NCBI RefSeq assembly: GCF_014083985.1
Contig: NZ_CP046907.1
Location: forward strand, 2,832,001-2,896,000
Origin: Streptomyces sp. SCUT-3
GTDB taxonomy: Bacteria > Actinomycetota > Actinomycetes > Streptomycetales > Streptomycetaceae
Direction of reading: 5' to 3'
DNA: 64,000 bases
The notes below the pieces were generated by a model. The model ran no database searches, was not told where the DNA came from, and saw only the letters and a list, made by a program, of their open reading frames with translations. Numbering within the stretch: position 1 is the first letter of the stretch; every line of letters begins with the position of its first letter. Both the position numbers and the translations under genes were made by a program. This document shows positions 1-8,182 of this stretch, one piece after another.

Positions 1-839
1 TCGTGGGCGAGCTGCCGGATGTGCTCGCGGGACTCCTCGGGGGACGCCGCGGCCGCGGTGTGCTCGGCCCAGGCCCGGCGGTACCGCTCCAGGTCGTGCT
101 CCCGGTCCAGCAGCGTGCCGGAGGTCAGGTGCTCCAGCCAGACGTAGTCGGCGGACGGCTCGCCCCGCATCGTGAAGATCGTGCAGGGCGGGTACTGGCC
201 GGGTGTGACGGTGCGGCGCAGGGGGAGCACCCGGACCTCCACCCGGGGGTGCTCGGCCATGGCCAGCAGGTGGTCGAGCTGGTCGGCCATGGTGCGCTCC
301 GTGCCGACGACGGAGTGCAGGACGGTGACGTCGAGCACCGCCTCCAGCCTGCAGTCGCCGGCGAGGAACGCCTCCCTGCGCCTCAGTCCGGTGTCGGTCA
401 TCCGGAGTGCCTCGTCCTCCGGGCAGTGGCCGCGGAAGACCGCCGCCGTGTACTCCCCGGTCCGGAGCAGGCCGGGCACGAGCCGGGTCTCGTAGGCGCG
501 GACGAGGCGGCTGTCGGCCTCCAGGGTCAGGTAGTCCCTGAGGTCGTCGCGGAGCTGCGCCCCCTTCTCGGCCCACCAGTCGATCCTGCGCGTGTGCGCG
601 GCGAGGCGTTTGAGGGCCTGCCGCCGGACGGTGTCGTGGAGTCCGTAGAGGGTCAGCAGGTGGTCGAGGTCGAGGGGGCGGACGCCGCGCCGGCCGGCCT
701 CGATCTTGCTGATCTTGGGCTGCCCGCACTGCAGTTCCGCGGCGGCGTCCCCCATGGTCAGTCCCGCGGCCTCGCGCAGGCGGCGCAGTTCGGCGCCGAG
801 CCGGCGGCTGCGCACGGAGGGCGTCTCGGTCCGTTCCAT
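1..839 (-). CDS. XRE-family regulator with DUF5753 domain (3' end cut by window)
   Basis: The reverse strand reads open from an ATG at 839 to the window edge, at least 279 codons, so only the last few residues can be missing. Residues about 15-70 form an XRE-type helix-turn-helix (RLGAELRRLREAAGLTMGDA followed by a QPKISKIEAG recognition segment). The rest matches the DUF5753 ligand-binding-like region (RAYETRLVPGLLRTGEYTAA and VRVLPLRRT). In streptomycetes such proteins occur in many copies, usually beside a small ATPase-fold protein and often a DUF397 protein, and some control development or antibiotic production (WhiJ/AbaA type). The divergent gene at 1035 is such an ATPase-fold partner, which supports the pairing. 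The ligand and target are unknown. Confidence 0.88.
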   Translation of the reverse strand, partial: MERTETPSVRSRRLGAELRRLREAAGLTMGDAAAELQCGQPKISKIEAGRRGVRPLDLDHLLTLYGLHDTVRRQALKRLAAHTRRIDWWAEKGAQLRDDLRDYLTLEADSRLVRAYETRLVPGLLRTGEYTAAVFRGHCPEDEALRMTDTGLRRREAFLAGDCRLEAVLDVTVLHSVVGTERTMADQLDHLLAMAEHPRVEVRVLPLRRTVTPGQYPPCTIFTMRGEPSADYVWLEHLTSGTLLDREHDLERYRRAWAEHTAAAASPEESREHIRQLAH

Positions 840-1034
840 GGGGACATGGTGGTCCGGGGGGCCCGTCCGGAGGGGTTTGTTCCGCACGAGCCGCCGGATC
901 GTGTGAAGCATTTTAGGAATACTTGCCAAAGGAATAGTGATCGAGCAGTCTGACCAGTGGTGATCACCAAGGGTGCAAGATCAGGCACTCAGTGCCACCG
1001 TGCGTTCCGCCCGCCCGCGCACTCCGGAGGCCCC

Positions 1035-1562
1035 ATGGATCCGACGGCAGCAGCCCCCCACCCGCCCCGGCCGGGCGGCGTACCCCGGCCCCGGAGCGGC
1101 CGCCCCGGGGGCGAGTTCCGTCCCGGGGGCGGGCCCCGTCCCGCCGGGTCCCGCACCGGGGCCGGCCGCGAGTGCAGGCTCCAGTTCTCCTACCACCCGC
1201 GCCGCCTTCCCCACCTGCGCGGGATGGTGGAGGCGTCCCTGGGGTGCTGGGGCCTGGAGGCCCTGGCGCACGACAGCACGCTCATCGCCACCGAACTGTG
1301 CAGCAACGTGCGCCACACCCCGGGGCGGCAGGGCGAGCTCGCCCTGCGCGAGGTGCCCGGCGGCGTGCGGATCGAGGTGCGGGACGGCTGCCCGACCCTG
1401 CCGGCCTTCCCGCTCGAGCCCCCCGACCTGTTCCAGGAGGGCGGGCGCGGCCTCTTCCTCGTGGCGACGCAGGCGACGAGGATCGGGGCCGCGCTGCGCC
1501 GCGGCGGCAAGGCGGTCTGGGCCGAGGTGTCGCTGTGGACCCAGCAGAGCCTCGACTTCTGA
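1035..1562 (+). CDS. ATP-binding (HATPase_c_2, RsbW-like) regulatory protein
   Basis: A 175-aa protein. The first 45 residues are Pro/Gly/Arg-rich and probably disordered; the rest is a small GHKL ATPase fold. Visible motifs are an N-box-like ELCSNVRH, a degenerate G1 box (VRDGCP rather than the usual DNGxG) and a G2 box (GRGLFLV). The ATG at 1035 was chosen over an upstream in-frame GTG at 957 because GGAGG sits five bases before it. Proteins of this kind act as anti-sigma-factor-like kinases, or as partners of XRE/DUF5753 regulators such as its divergent neighbour. Whether it still phosphorylates a partner is uncertain given the G1 box. Confidence 0.85.
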   Translation: MDPTAAAPHPPRPGGVPRPRSGRPGGEFRPGGGPRPAGSRTGAGRECRLQFSYHPRRLPHLRGMVEASLGCWGLEALAHDSTLIATELCSNVRHTPGRQGELALREVPGGVRIEVRDGCPTLPAFPLEPPDLFQEGGRGLFLVATQATRIGAALRRGGKAVWAEVSLWTQQSLDF

Positions 1563-1578
1563 GGCCCGCGGGGGTCGG

Positions 1579-2430
1579 TCAGCTCGGCCGGGGCGCCGGG
1601 AGGCCCAGGACGCGGTCGCGCAGGACGGGGAAGTCGGCGCGGGTCCGCGCCACGAGGGAGGGGTCGATGTCGGCCCGCAGGACCTGCTCGCCGGCCCCGG
1701 CCTCGGCCAGCACCTCGCCCCACGGGTCGACGACCATGCTGTGCCCGGCCTGCTCGATCCCCGCGTGGGTGCCCGCCGTGCAGCAGGCCAGCACGTAGGC
1801 CTGGGACTCCACCGCGCGGGCGCGGGCCAGCAGGGTCCAGTGGCCGCGCCGGCGGGCGGGCCAGCCGGCCGGGACGACCATCATCCCGGCGCCGGCGTCG
1901 ACCAGGAGGCGGAACTGCTCCGGAAAGCGCAGGTCGTAGCAGGTGGCCAGGCCCAGGACGGGGGAGGCGCTTCCTGCGGAGGAGGCCTCCCCGGCGTCGG
2001 CCTCCCCGGCGGGGGCCGGGACGGAGAGCGGGGCGGTGACGATCCGGTCGCCGCCGCTCATCGCCACGGCCTCGCCGCGGTCGAACCCGAAGCGGTGGAT
2101 CTTGCGGTAGGAGGCGCGCAGCACGCCGTCGGGCGAGAACAGCAGCGAGGTGTTGTAGAGGTCGGCGCCGTCGCGCTCCACGATGCTGCCCGCGTGCAGC
2201 CACACCCCGGCGTCGCGGGCGGCTTCCGACACGGCGGCGGCGGTGGGGCCGTCGAGGGGCTCGGCCGTCTCCTGCCACAGGTCCTCGGAGAAGGCGCCGA
2301 CGGTCCACAGCTCGGGGAGGACGACGAGGTCGGACCCGGCCTCCTCCCGTACGAGGCCGGCCACCCGGGCGCGACGCTTTTCGACCGATTCGCCGGGGTC
2401 GACGTCAATCTGCAGCAACGAAGCGCGCAC
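1579..2430 (-). CDS. Carbon-nitrogen hydrolase (nitrilase superfamily)
   Basis: A 283-aa cytoplasmic hydrolase of the nitrilase/omega-amidase superfamily, which cleaves C-N bonds of amides or nitriles. The catalytic triad is visible: Glu in VVLPELW (near residue 45), Lys in YRKIHRFG (near 125) and the Cys nucleophile in ATCYDLRFPE (near 165). It has normal family length. The GTG at 2430 (VRASLLQIDVDPGES) is taken as start because the family normally begins with exactly this beta-strand; the longer open frame upstream is antisense to the next gene. It is divergent from the isomerase-like gene at 2563, with 132 bp between. The substrate cannot be told; the branch resembles the predicted amidohydrolases (YafV/Nit2-like). 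Confidence 0.9.
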   Translation of the reverse strand: MRASLLQIDVDPGESVEKRRARVAGLVREEAGSDLVVLPELWTVGAFSEDLWQETAEPLDGPTAAAVSEAARDAGVWLHAGSIVERDGADLYNTSLLFSPDGVLRASYRKIHRFGFDRGEAVAMSGGDRIVTAPLSVPAPAGEADAGEASSAGSASPVLGLATCYDLRFPEQFRLLVDAGAGMMVVPAGWPARRRGHWTLLARARAVESQAYVLACCTAGTHAGIEQAGHSMVVDPWGEVLAEAGAGEQVLRADIDPSLVARTRADFPVLRDRVLGLPAPRPS

Positions 2431-2562
2431 AGTATCACCCGTCCTGGGGTTGGGACTGTCACATCGGACATACGATCGTCGGCAGAAGCGCTGCCGCAGT
2501 ACTCGTGCGCAGCGTAACTTAGGCCAACACGACCAGCGCGCTCCGATCGTTCGAGGGGTCTC

Positions 2563-3387
2563 GTGACCGTCCATCAGAAGCTGCAGTCCTCCATAGACGC
2601 CTGGACCCACTCCGTGGAATCCATATCGGAGCTGGTCGCCCCGCTTGCCGAGAGTGAATGGAACCGGGCGACCGAGTGCCCGGGCTGGTCGGTGCGCGAC
2701 GTCGTCTCGCACGTGATCGGCGTCGAGTGCGAGATGCTGGGCGACCCCCGCCCGATCCACACGCTCCCGAGGGACCTGTTCCACGTCGTCGACGAGTTCT
2801 CCCGGTACATCGAGGTCCCGGTGGACGTCCGGCGCTGCCACACCGCCCCGGAGATGACCTCGGAGCTGGAGTACACGATCATCCGCCGCAGCCGGCAGCT
2901 GCGGAACGAGTCCCGCGACCCCGGGACGACCGTGCGCGGCCTGATGGGCAAGGACACCACCCTCGACGAGCTGCTGACCATGCGCGCCTTCGACGTGTGG
3001 GTCCACGAGCAGGACCTGCGCCGCGCGCTGCGCGTCCCCGGCAACCTGGACTCCCCCGGCGCCCAACTGGTGCGCGACCGGCTGCTGGAGGCGCTGCCGA
3101 AGGTGGTCGCCAAGGACGCCGGGGTCCCCTCGGGGTCCTCCGTGGTGTTCGACGTGACCGGCGAGACGGAGTTCATGCGCACCGTGCGGGTGGACGGGCA
3201 CGGGCGCGGCAGGCTGGACAGCCACGTGACGCTGGCGCCGACCGTGAGCCTGTCCATGGACTGGGAGACCTACCTGCGGCTGGCCTGCGGCCGGGTGCGG
3301 CCGGCCGCGGTGCGCGAGCAGGTCAAGGTGGAGGGGGACGCGGAGCTGGCCTCGGCGGTCCTGGCGAACATGGCCGTCACGCCCTGA
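2563..3387 (+). CDS. Maleylpyruvate isomerase-family, mycothiol-dependent protein
   Basis: A 274-aa protein with the DinB-like MDMPI N-terminal domain: the signature TECPGWSVRDVVSHVIG at about residues 39-55 and a second metal-binding histidine in FDVWVHEQDLRRAL near residue 150. A C-terminal lobe of the same family follows. Family members use mycothiol, the actinobacterial thiol, for isomerisation or thiol transfer; most genomic copies have no assigned substrate. The GTG start at 2563 is preceded by GAGGGG. It is divergent from the nitrilase-family gene. No aromatic catabolism genes adjoin it, so a detoxification role is a guess only. Confidence 0.85.
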   Translation: MTVHQKLQSSIDAWTHSVESISELVAPLAESEWNRATECPGWSVRDVVSHVIGVECEMLGDPRPIHTLPRDLFHVVDEFSRYIEVPVDVRRCHTAPEMTSELEYTIIRRSRQLRNESRDPGTTVRGLMGKDTTLDELLTMRAFDVWVHEQDLRRALRVPGNLDSPGAQLVRDRLLEALPKVVAKDAGVPSGSSVVFDVTGETEFMRTVRVDGHGRGRLDSHVTLAPTVSLSMDWETYLRLACGRVRPAAVREQVKVEGDAELASAVLANMAVTP

Positions 3388-3497
3388 CCCGGAGCGCCGC
3401 CGCGGCGCGGTGGCGGCCGGGGGCGGGGGCGGGGGCGGCCGGGGGCGGCCGGGGGGCGCGTGGCGGGACGCCGGGCGCCCGCCCGCCGGCCGCCCGG

Positions 3498-4910
3498 CTA
3501 CCGGGTTTCCGGGGCTCCCGCGGGGACGTGGAAGCTCTCCACGCGGCTGGCGGCGACGCGCTGCCGCTCCAGTTCCGCGGCGCGTCCCCGCAGCCTGAGG
3601 ATCTGGAAGGTGCCGACGGCCTGGACCGCGAAGACGGTGCAGAAGGCGGCCCGGTAGGCGTGCGGCGGGTAGGCCGAGCCGGCCGGGCCCGCGTGGACCA
3701 GGTCCAGGACGGCGCCGACGGCGAACAGCGTGATCATCGAGGCCGTGAAGCCGCCGATGTTGACGATGCCGGAGGCCGTGCCGAACCGTTCCGGCGGGTT
3801 CGCCGGGCGCGCGAAGTCGAAACCGATCATCGAACCGGGGCCGCAGGCCCCCATGACCAGGCAGAGGGTGACGAGCAGCCACGCGGGGGCGCGGTCACCG
3901 GGCCAGGCCAGGACGGCGGCCCAGGCCGCGGCGTTGGCGCCGACGACGCCGAGGGTCAGCGGCATCCGGGCCCCGTGGTGACGTCCGATCACCTGGCCGA
4001 AGACCATGCCGAGGACGATGTTGGAGACGACGACGAGGGTGAGCAGGGCGGAGGCCGTGGCGCGGTCCAGCCCCTGGCCCTCGACCAGGTAGGGCAGGCC
4101 CCACAGCAGCAGGAAGACCATCCCGGGGAACTGCGTGGTGAAGTGCACCCACATGCCCAGGCGGGTGCCGGGCTCGGCCCAGGCCGCGGAGAGCCGGCCG
4201 GCGATCCCCGCGCGGGTGGTCCGTGCGGCGGGGGGCGGCTCGAGGCCCTCCGGGTGGTCCTTGAGGAAGACCAGGACAAGGAGGAGCACCGCGGCACCGC
4301 CGACCGCCGTGCCGACGAAGGTCCGGGTCCACCCCGCGGAGTCCAGGAGCCGGACGAGCAGCACGGTGCTGACGAGGTTGCCCGCCATGCCGACGACGGC
4401 GGCCACCTGCGAGACCACCGGTCCCCGGCGTGCAGGGAACCAGCACGAGCCCAGCCGCAGCACGCTCACGAACGTCATCGCGTCGCCGCAGCCGAGCACG
4501 GCGCGGGCGACGAGCGCGGGCGCGAAGGAGGTGGAGAGCGCGAAGCCGAGCTGCCCCGCGGTGAACAGCACGATGCCCGCGCTCAGCACCTTCTTCGTGC
4601 CGAACCGGTCGACGAGCAGGCCGACGGGTATCTGCATGCCCGCGTAGACGAGGACCTGGAGGATCGAGAAGGTCGACAGGGCGGAGGCGCTGACGCCGAA
4701 GCGGTCGGCGGCGTCGATCCCGGCCACGCCCAGGCTGCTGCGGTGGACGACGGCGACCATGTAGACGGCGACGCCGATGCCCCAGACGAAGCGGGCCCGG
4801 TGCCCGCCGGGGGGCTCGGCGGGGCGGCCGGCGGAGGACCCGGCGGGTGGCGGCCCCGCAGGGGTCCCGGGGGTTTCGGGGGTTCCGGGGGTTTCGGGCC
4901 GCGCGGTCAC
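3498..4910 (-). CDS. MFS transporter
   Basis: A 470-aa integral membrane protein of the major facilitator superfamily. After a Pro/Thr/Gly-rich cytoplasmic tail (about 35 residues) there are roughly 12 hydrophobic helices, with the loop motif VGLLVDRFGTKKVLSAG between helices 2 and 3 (the MFS GxxxDRxGrr signature). The GTG start overlaps the stop of the upstream GntR gene by four bases (GTGA), so the two are translationally coupled and probably form one regulator-transporter operon. The general form resembles organic-anion/sugar-acid transporters often controlled by FCD-type GntR proteins, but the substrate is not shown by the sequence. Confidence 0.88.
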   Translation of the reverse strand: MTARPETPGTPETPGTPAGPPPAGSSAGRPAEPPGGHRARFVWGIGVAVYMVAVVHRSSLGVAGIDAADRFGVSASALSTFSILQVLVYAGMQIPVGLLVDRFGTKKVLSAGIVLFTAGQLGFALSTSFAPALVARAVLGCGDAMTFVSVLRLGSCWFPARRGPVVSQVAAVVGMAGNLVSTVLLVRLLDSAGWTRTFVGTAVGGAAVLLLVLVFLKDHPEGLEPPPAARTTRAGIAGRLSAAWAEPGTRLGMWVHFTTQFPGMVFLLLWGLPYLVEGQGLDRATASALLTLVVVSNIVLGMVFGQVIGRHHGARMPLTLGVVGANAAAWAAVLAWPGDRAPAWLLVTLCLVMGACGPGSMIGFDFARPANPPERFGTASGIVNIGGFTASMITLFAVGAVLDLVHAGPAGSAYPPHAYRAAFCTVFAVQAVGTFQILRLRGRAAELERQRVAASRVESFHVPAGAPETR

Positions 4911-5587
4911 CGGGCGCCGCCGTCCGTGCCGCCCCGGACGAGGGCGCCGACCCGGGTGATGTGCCGGTGGACCGCGGCCGTCGCGGCCCCGGCGTCCCCG
5001 CCGCGCAGCGCTTCGAGGATCTCGGCGTGCTCGGCGATGTTCTTGGTGATGCGGTCGGGGTGGGCGTTCATGGTGGCGACGCCCATGCGCAGCTGGCGGT
5101 CCCGGAGCTGGTCGTACAGGTGCGACAGGATGCGGTTGCCGGCCGCGCGCACGATCTCCGCGTGGAAGCAGCGGTCGGCCGCCGCGAACGCGGCCAGGTC
5201 TCCCGTCGCGGCGTGGCGGCGCTGCTCCTCCAGCAGTTCCTCCAGCCGCCGGACCAGGGAGTCCGCGGCGGGGAACACCCGGCGGGCGGCGTGCTCCTCG
5301 ACCAGCAGCCGGGTCTCCAGGACGTCCGCGATCTCCTGTGCGGAGACGGGCAGGACCAGCGCGCCCTTCTTCGGGTAGAGCTTGAGCAGGCCCTCCGCCT
5401 CCAGGCGCAGCAGGGCCTCGCGCACCGGGGTGCGGGAGACGCCCACGGCGTCGGCCAGGTCGCCCTCGGTGAGGAGGGTGCCGCCCTCGTAACGGCGGTC
5501 GAGCACGGCCTGCTTGACGTGGTGGTAGACGCGGTCGGCGGCCGGCCGGCGGACGGCCTGGGCGGGGGCGGGGGTCGCGGCACTCAT
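4907..5587 (-). CDS. GntR-family (FadR/FCD) transcriptional regulator
   Basis: A 226-aa regulator. Residues about 17-85 are the GntR winged helix (LLTEGDLADAVGVSRTPVRE, then ALLRLEAEGLLKLYPKKGAL); residues about 95-215 are the all-helical FCD effector domain with the metal-binding-type positions (D and H in AADRCFHAEIV, H in AEHAEILEALRGGD). FCD domains usually bind carboxylic acids. It is the first gene of a two-gene operon with the MFS transporter and probably represses it. A perfect 7-bp inverted repeat overlaps its own start codon, suggesting autoregulation. Confidence 0.92.
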   Translation of the reverse strand: MSAATPAPAQAVRRPAADRVYHHVKQAVLDRRYEGGTLLTEGDLADAVGVSRTPVREALLRLEAEGLLKLYPKKGALVLPVSAQEIADVLETRLLVEEHAARRVFPAADSLVRRLEELLEEQRRHAATGDLAAFAAADRCFHAEIVRAAGNRILSHLYDQLRDRQLRMGVATMNAHPDRITKNIAEHAEILEALRGGDAGAATAAVHRHITRVGALVRGGTDGGAR

Positions 5588-5601
5588 GATGCACGCATCA
5601 T
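5586..5601. promoter_or_regulatory. Inverted repeat over the GntR start codon, candidate operator
   Basis: ATGATGC (5586-5592) and GCATCAT (5595-5601) are perfect 7-bp arms separated by two bases. The dyad overlaps the first codon of the GntR gene. Position and symmetry fit a GntR autoregulatory operator; binding is inferred. Confidence 0.5.
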
Positions 5602-5625
5602 AGATACAACAGGGGCGACGAAGCG

Positions 5626-5652
5626 GGCCCCGTCCGGATTCCGGACGGGGCC
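5626..5652 (-). terminator. Terminator hairpin after bkdC
   Basis: GGCCCCGTCCGG (5626-5637) pairs perfectly with CCGGACGGGGCC (5641-5652) around a 3-base loop. It lies 87 bases downstream of the E2 stop codon and ends the bkd operon before the GntR promoter. There is no long U-tract, as is usual in Streptomyces. Confidence 0.75.
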
Positions 5653-5738
5653 TGCGGGCCGGGGCAACCGGGCCGGACGGGCCCGCACGGGCCCGCGGCG
5701 GTGCCCGCGCGGGGCCCGTCTCCGGGCCCCGCGGACGG

Positions 5739-7190
5739 TCACGACCAGGTCATGAACCGCTTGGGGTGCTCCAGGACCGCCGCGATGTCGGCGAGCACCT
5801 TCGAACCCAGCTCGCCGTCGACCAGCCGGTGGTCGAAGGAGAGCGCCAGCGTGGTGACGTGCCGGGGCTTGACCTTGCCCTTGTGCACCCACGGCTGCTC
5901 CCGGATCGCGCCGAGGGCCAGGATCGCCGACTCCCCCGGGTTGAGGATGGGGGTGCCGGTGTCGACGCCGAAGACGCCCACGTTGGTGATGGTCACCGTG
6001 CCGCCGGACATGTCGGCCGGGGAGGTCTTGCCCTCCCTGGCGGTGGCCACCAGGCCGGCCAGGGCCGAGGCCAGCTCCGTCAGGGTCTTCGTCCCGGCGT
6101 CCTTGATGTTGGGGACGATCAGCCCGCGCGGGGTGGCCGCCGCGATGCCCAGGTTGACGTAGTCCTTGACCACGATCTCCTGGTTCTCCTCGTCCCAGGA
6201 GGCGTTGATCTCCGGGTTGCGACGGATCGCGATCAGCAGGGCCCGGGCGACGAGCAGCAGCGGGTTGATCCGCACGCCCGCCAGGTCCGGGTCCGCCTTG
6301 AGCTCGCTCACCAGCTTCACCGTGCGGGTGACGTCCACCGTGACGAACTCGGTGACGTGCGGCGCGGTGAAGGCGCTGGAGACCATGGCCTGCGCGGTGG
6401 CCTTCCGCACGCCCTTGACGGGGATGCGGCGCTCCCGGCCGGTCCGGTCCGTCCCGGGTGCCGCTGCCGCCGGGGCGGCCGGGGCGGGGGCGGGCGCCGG
6501 TGCGGGGGCTGCGGCGGCCTCGGGCCGCGGGGCGGCCGCGGCGTGCACGTCCTCGCGGGTGACGGTGCCGCCGGGCCCGGTGGGGACCACGGCCGTCAGG
6601 TCGATGCCCAGGTCCTTGGCGAGCTTGCGGACCGGGGGCTTGGCCAGCGGCCTGGTGCCGGCGCCGCCGTGCCCGTTGGCACCGGACACGGGTGCCGGTG
6701 CGGGCGCGGGTGCCGCCGGAGCGGGCGCGGGTGCCGGTGCGGGCGCGGGTGCCGGTGCGGCGGCGCCGGGCTGCGGCTTGCGGGGGCGGCGCTTGGCGGA
6801 GGTGCTGCGCGGCCCGTAGCCGACCAGCACCGAGCGGCGCTCCTCCTTGGGCTCGTCGGCAGGGGCGGGGGCCGGGGCGGCCTGCGGCTCGGCGGCCGGT
6901 GCGGGCACCGGGGCGCCGCCGCCCGAGGGGTCGGTGTCGACGCTGATGATGGTGGTGCCCACGTCGACCGTCGTGCCCTCCTCGAAGCGCAGCTCGTGCA
7001 CCACGCCGTCGAAGGGGATGGGCAGTTCGACGGCGGCCTTGGCGGTCTCGACCTCGCAGACCACCTGCCCGTCGGTGACGGTGTCGCCGGGGGCGACGTA
7101 CCACTTGAGGATCTCGGCCTCGGTGAGCCCCTCGCCCACGTCGGGCATCTTGAACTCACGGAAGCGCTGCGTTGTGGCAGTCACGGTCAC
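5739..7190 (-). CDS. bkdC: Branched-chain 2-oxoacid dehydrogenase E2 (dihydrolipoamide acyltransferase), copy 1
   Basis: A 483-aa E2 subunit that moves the acyl group from E1 to CoA. Domain order: lipoyl domain (residues about 10-90, lipoyl Lys in VETAKAAVEL), a long Ala/Pro linker, the peripheral-subunit-binding domain (about 160-215, VRKLAKDLGIDL and GTVTREDV), a second PA-rich linker, and the acyltransferase domain (about 250-483) with the catalytic motif SFDHRLVDG. The GTG start at 7190 follows GAGGAGATGTT. It is the last gene of an E1 alpha-E1 beta-E2 operon, 15 bases after E1 beta. No E3 (lipoamide dehydrogenase) gene is present here, so the complex must borrow one. The product acyl-CoAs prime branched fatty acids and polyketides in Streptomyces. 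Confidence 0.93.
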   Translation of the reverse strand: MTVTATTQRFREFKMPDVGEGLTEAEILKWYVAPGDTVTDGQVVCEVETAKAAVELPIPFDGVVHELRFEEGTTVDVGTTIISVDTDPSGGGAPVPAPAAEPQAAPAPAPADEPKEERRSVLVGYGPRSTSAKRRPRKPQPGAAAPAPAPAPAPAPAPAAPAPAPAPVSGANGHGGAGTRPLAKPPVRKLAKDLGIDLTAVVPTGPGGTVTREDVHAAAAPRPEAAAAPAPAPAPAPAAPAAAAPGTDRTGRERRIPVKGVRKATAQAMVSSAFTAPHVTEFVTVDVTRTVKLVSELKADPDLAGVRINPLLLVARALLIAIRRNPEINASWDEENQEIVVKDYVNLGIAAATPRGLIVPNIKDAGTKTLTELASALAGLVATAREGKTSPADMSGGTVTITNVGVFGVDTGTPILNPGESAILALGAIREQPWVHKGKVKPRHVTTLALSFDHRLVDGELGSKVLADIAAVLEHPKRFMTWS

Positions 7191-7205
7191 AACATCTCCT
7201 CGCTC

Positions 7206-8180
7206 TCAGAACGCCAGGGCGCGGTCGACGGAGTCGAGCACGCGGTCCAGACCCGGCAGGTACTCCTCCTCCAGGCGGGACGGCGGGTACGGGGCGTGGA
7301 ATCCGCCGACCCGCAGCACCGGTGCCTCGAGGTGGTAGAAGCAGCGCTCGGTGATCCGCGCGGCGATCTCCGCACCCGTGCCGAGGAACACCGGCGCCTC
7401 GTGCACGACCACCAGCCTGCGGGTCTTCTCCACGGACTTCTGCAGGGTGTCGAAGTCCACGGGGCTGAGGGTACGCAGGTCCACGACCTCCAGGCTGCGG
7501 CCCTCCCCGGCGGCGGCCTCGGCGGCCTCCAGGCAGACCTTCACCATCGGGCCGTAGGCAGCCAGCGTCAGGTCGGTGCCCTCCCGGGCGACCCGCGCCC
7601 GGTGCAGGTCCTGCGGGACCCCGTCCTTGTGGACCTCGCCCTTGTCCCAGTAGCGGCGCTTGGGCTCGAAGAAGATCACCGGGTCGTCGCCGGCGATCGC
7701 CTGCCTGAGCATCCAGTAGGCGTCCGCCGGGTTCGACGGGGAGACGCACTTCAGGCCCGCGACGTGGGCGAACAGCGCCTCGGGGGACTCGCTGTGGTGC
7801 TCGACCGCGCCGATGCCGCCCGCGAAGGGGATGCGGACGACCACCGGCAGCTTGACCTTGCCCAGCGACCGGGCGTGCATCTTCGCCAGCTGCGTCACGA
7901 TCTGGTCGTACGCGGGGAAGACGAAGCCGTCGAACTGGATCTCCACCACCGGGCGGTAGCCGCGCAGGGCGAGGCCGACGGCGGTGCCGACGATGCCGGA
8001 CTCGGCGAGCGGGGTGTCGATCACCCGGTCCTCGCCGAAGTCCTTCTGCAGTCCGTCGGTGACCCGGAAGACGCCGCCGAGCTTGCCGACGTCCTCCCCC
8101 ATGACGAGGACCTTGGGGTCGGAGTCCATCGAGTCGCGCAACGCCTCGTTGAGGGCCTTGACGATCGTCATCTGCGCCAT
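7206..8180 (-). CDS. bkdB: Branched-chain 2-oxoacid dehydrogenase E1 beta, copy 1
   Basis: A 324-aa E1 beta subunit of the thiamine-diphosphate-dependent decarboxylase. Typical blocks are VLVMGEDVGKLGGVFRVTDGL, DTPLAESGIVGTAVGLA, the BCKDH-type GIGAVEHHSESPEA and the C-terminal APVLRVGGFHAPYPPSRLEEE. The normal family length is 320-350. The ATG at 8180 (MAQMTIVKALNEAL) starts two bases after the E1 alpha stop, so translation is coupled. It forms an alpha2beta2 heterotetramer with the upstream gene product and passes the acyl group to the E2 encoded downstream. Confidence 0.94.
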   Translation of the reverse strand: MAQMTIVKALNEALRDSMDSDPKVLVMGEDVGKLGGVFRVTDGLQKDFGEDRVIDTPLAESGIVGTAVGLALRGYRPVVEIQFDGFVFPAYDQIVTQLAKMHARSLGKVKLPVVVRIPFAGGIGAVEHHSESPEALFAHVAGLKCVSPSNPADAYWMLRQAIAGDDPVIFFEPKRRYWDKGEVHKDGVPQDLHRARVAREGTDLTLAAYGPMVKVCLEAAEAAAGEGRSLEVVDLRTLSPVDFDTLQKSVEKTRRLVVVHEAPVFLGTGAEIAARITERCFYHLEAPVLRVGGFHAPYPPSRLEEEYLPGLDRVLDSVDRALAF

Positions 8181-8182
8181 GA

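Noticed and set aside
2658-5378. A 906-codon open frame on the plus strand
   Set aside because: It runs out of frame through the isomerase-like gene and antisense to the MFS and GntR genes. The composition is Arg/Gly/Ala-rich with no family likeness: a GC-rich shadow.
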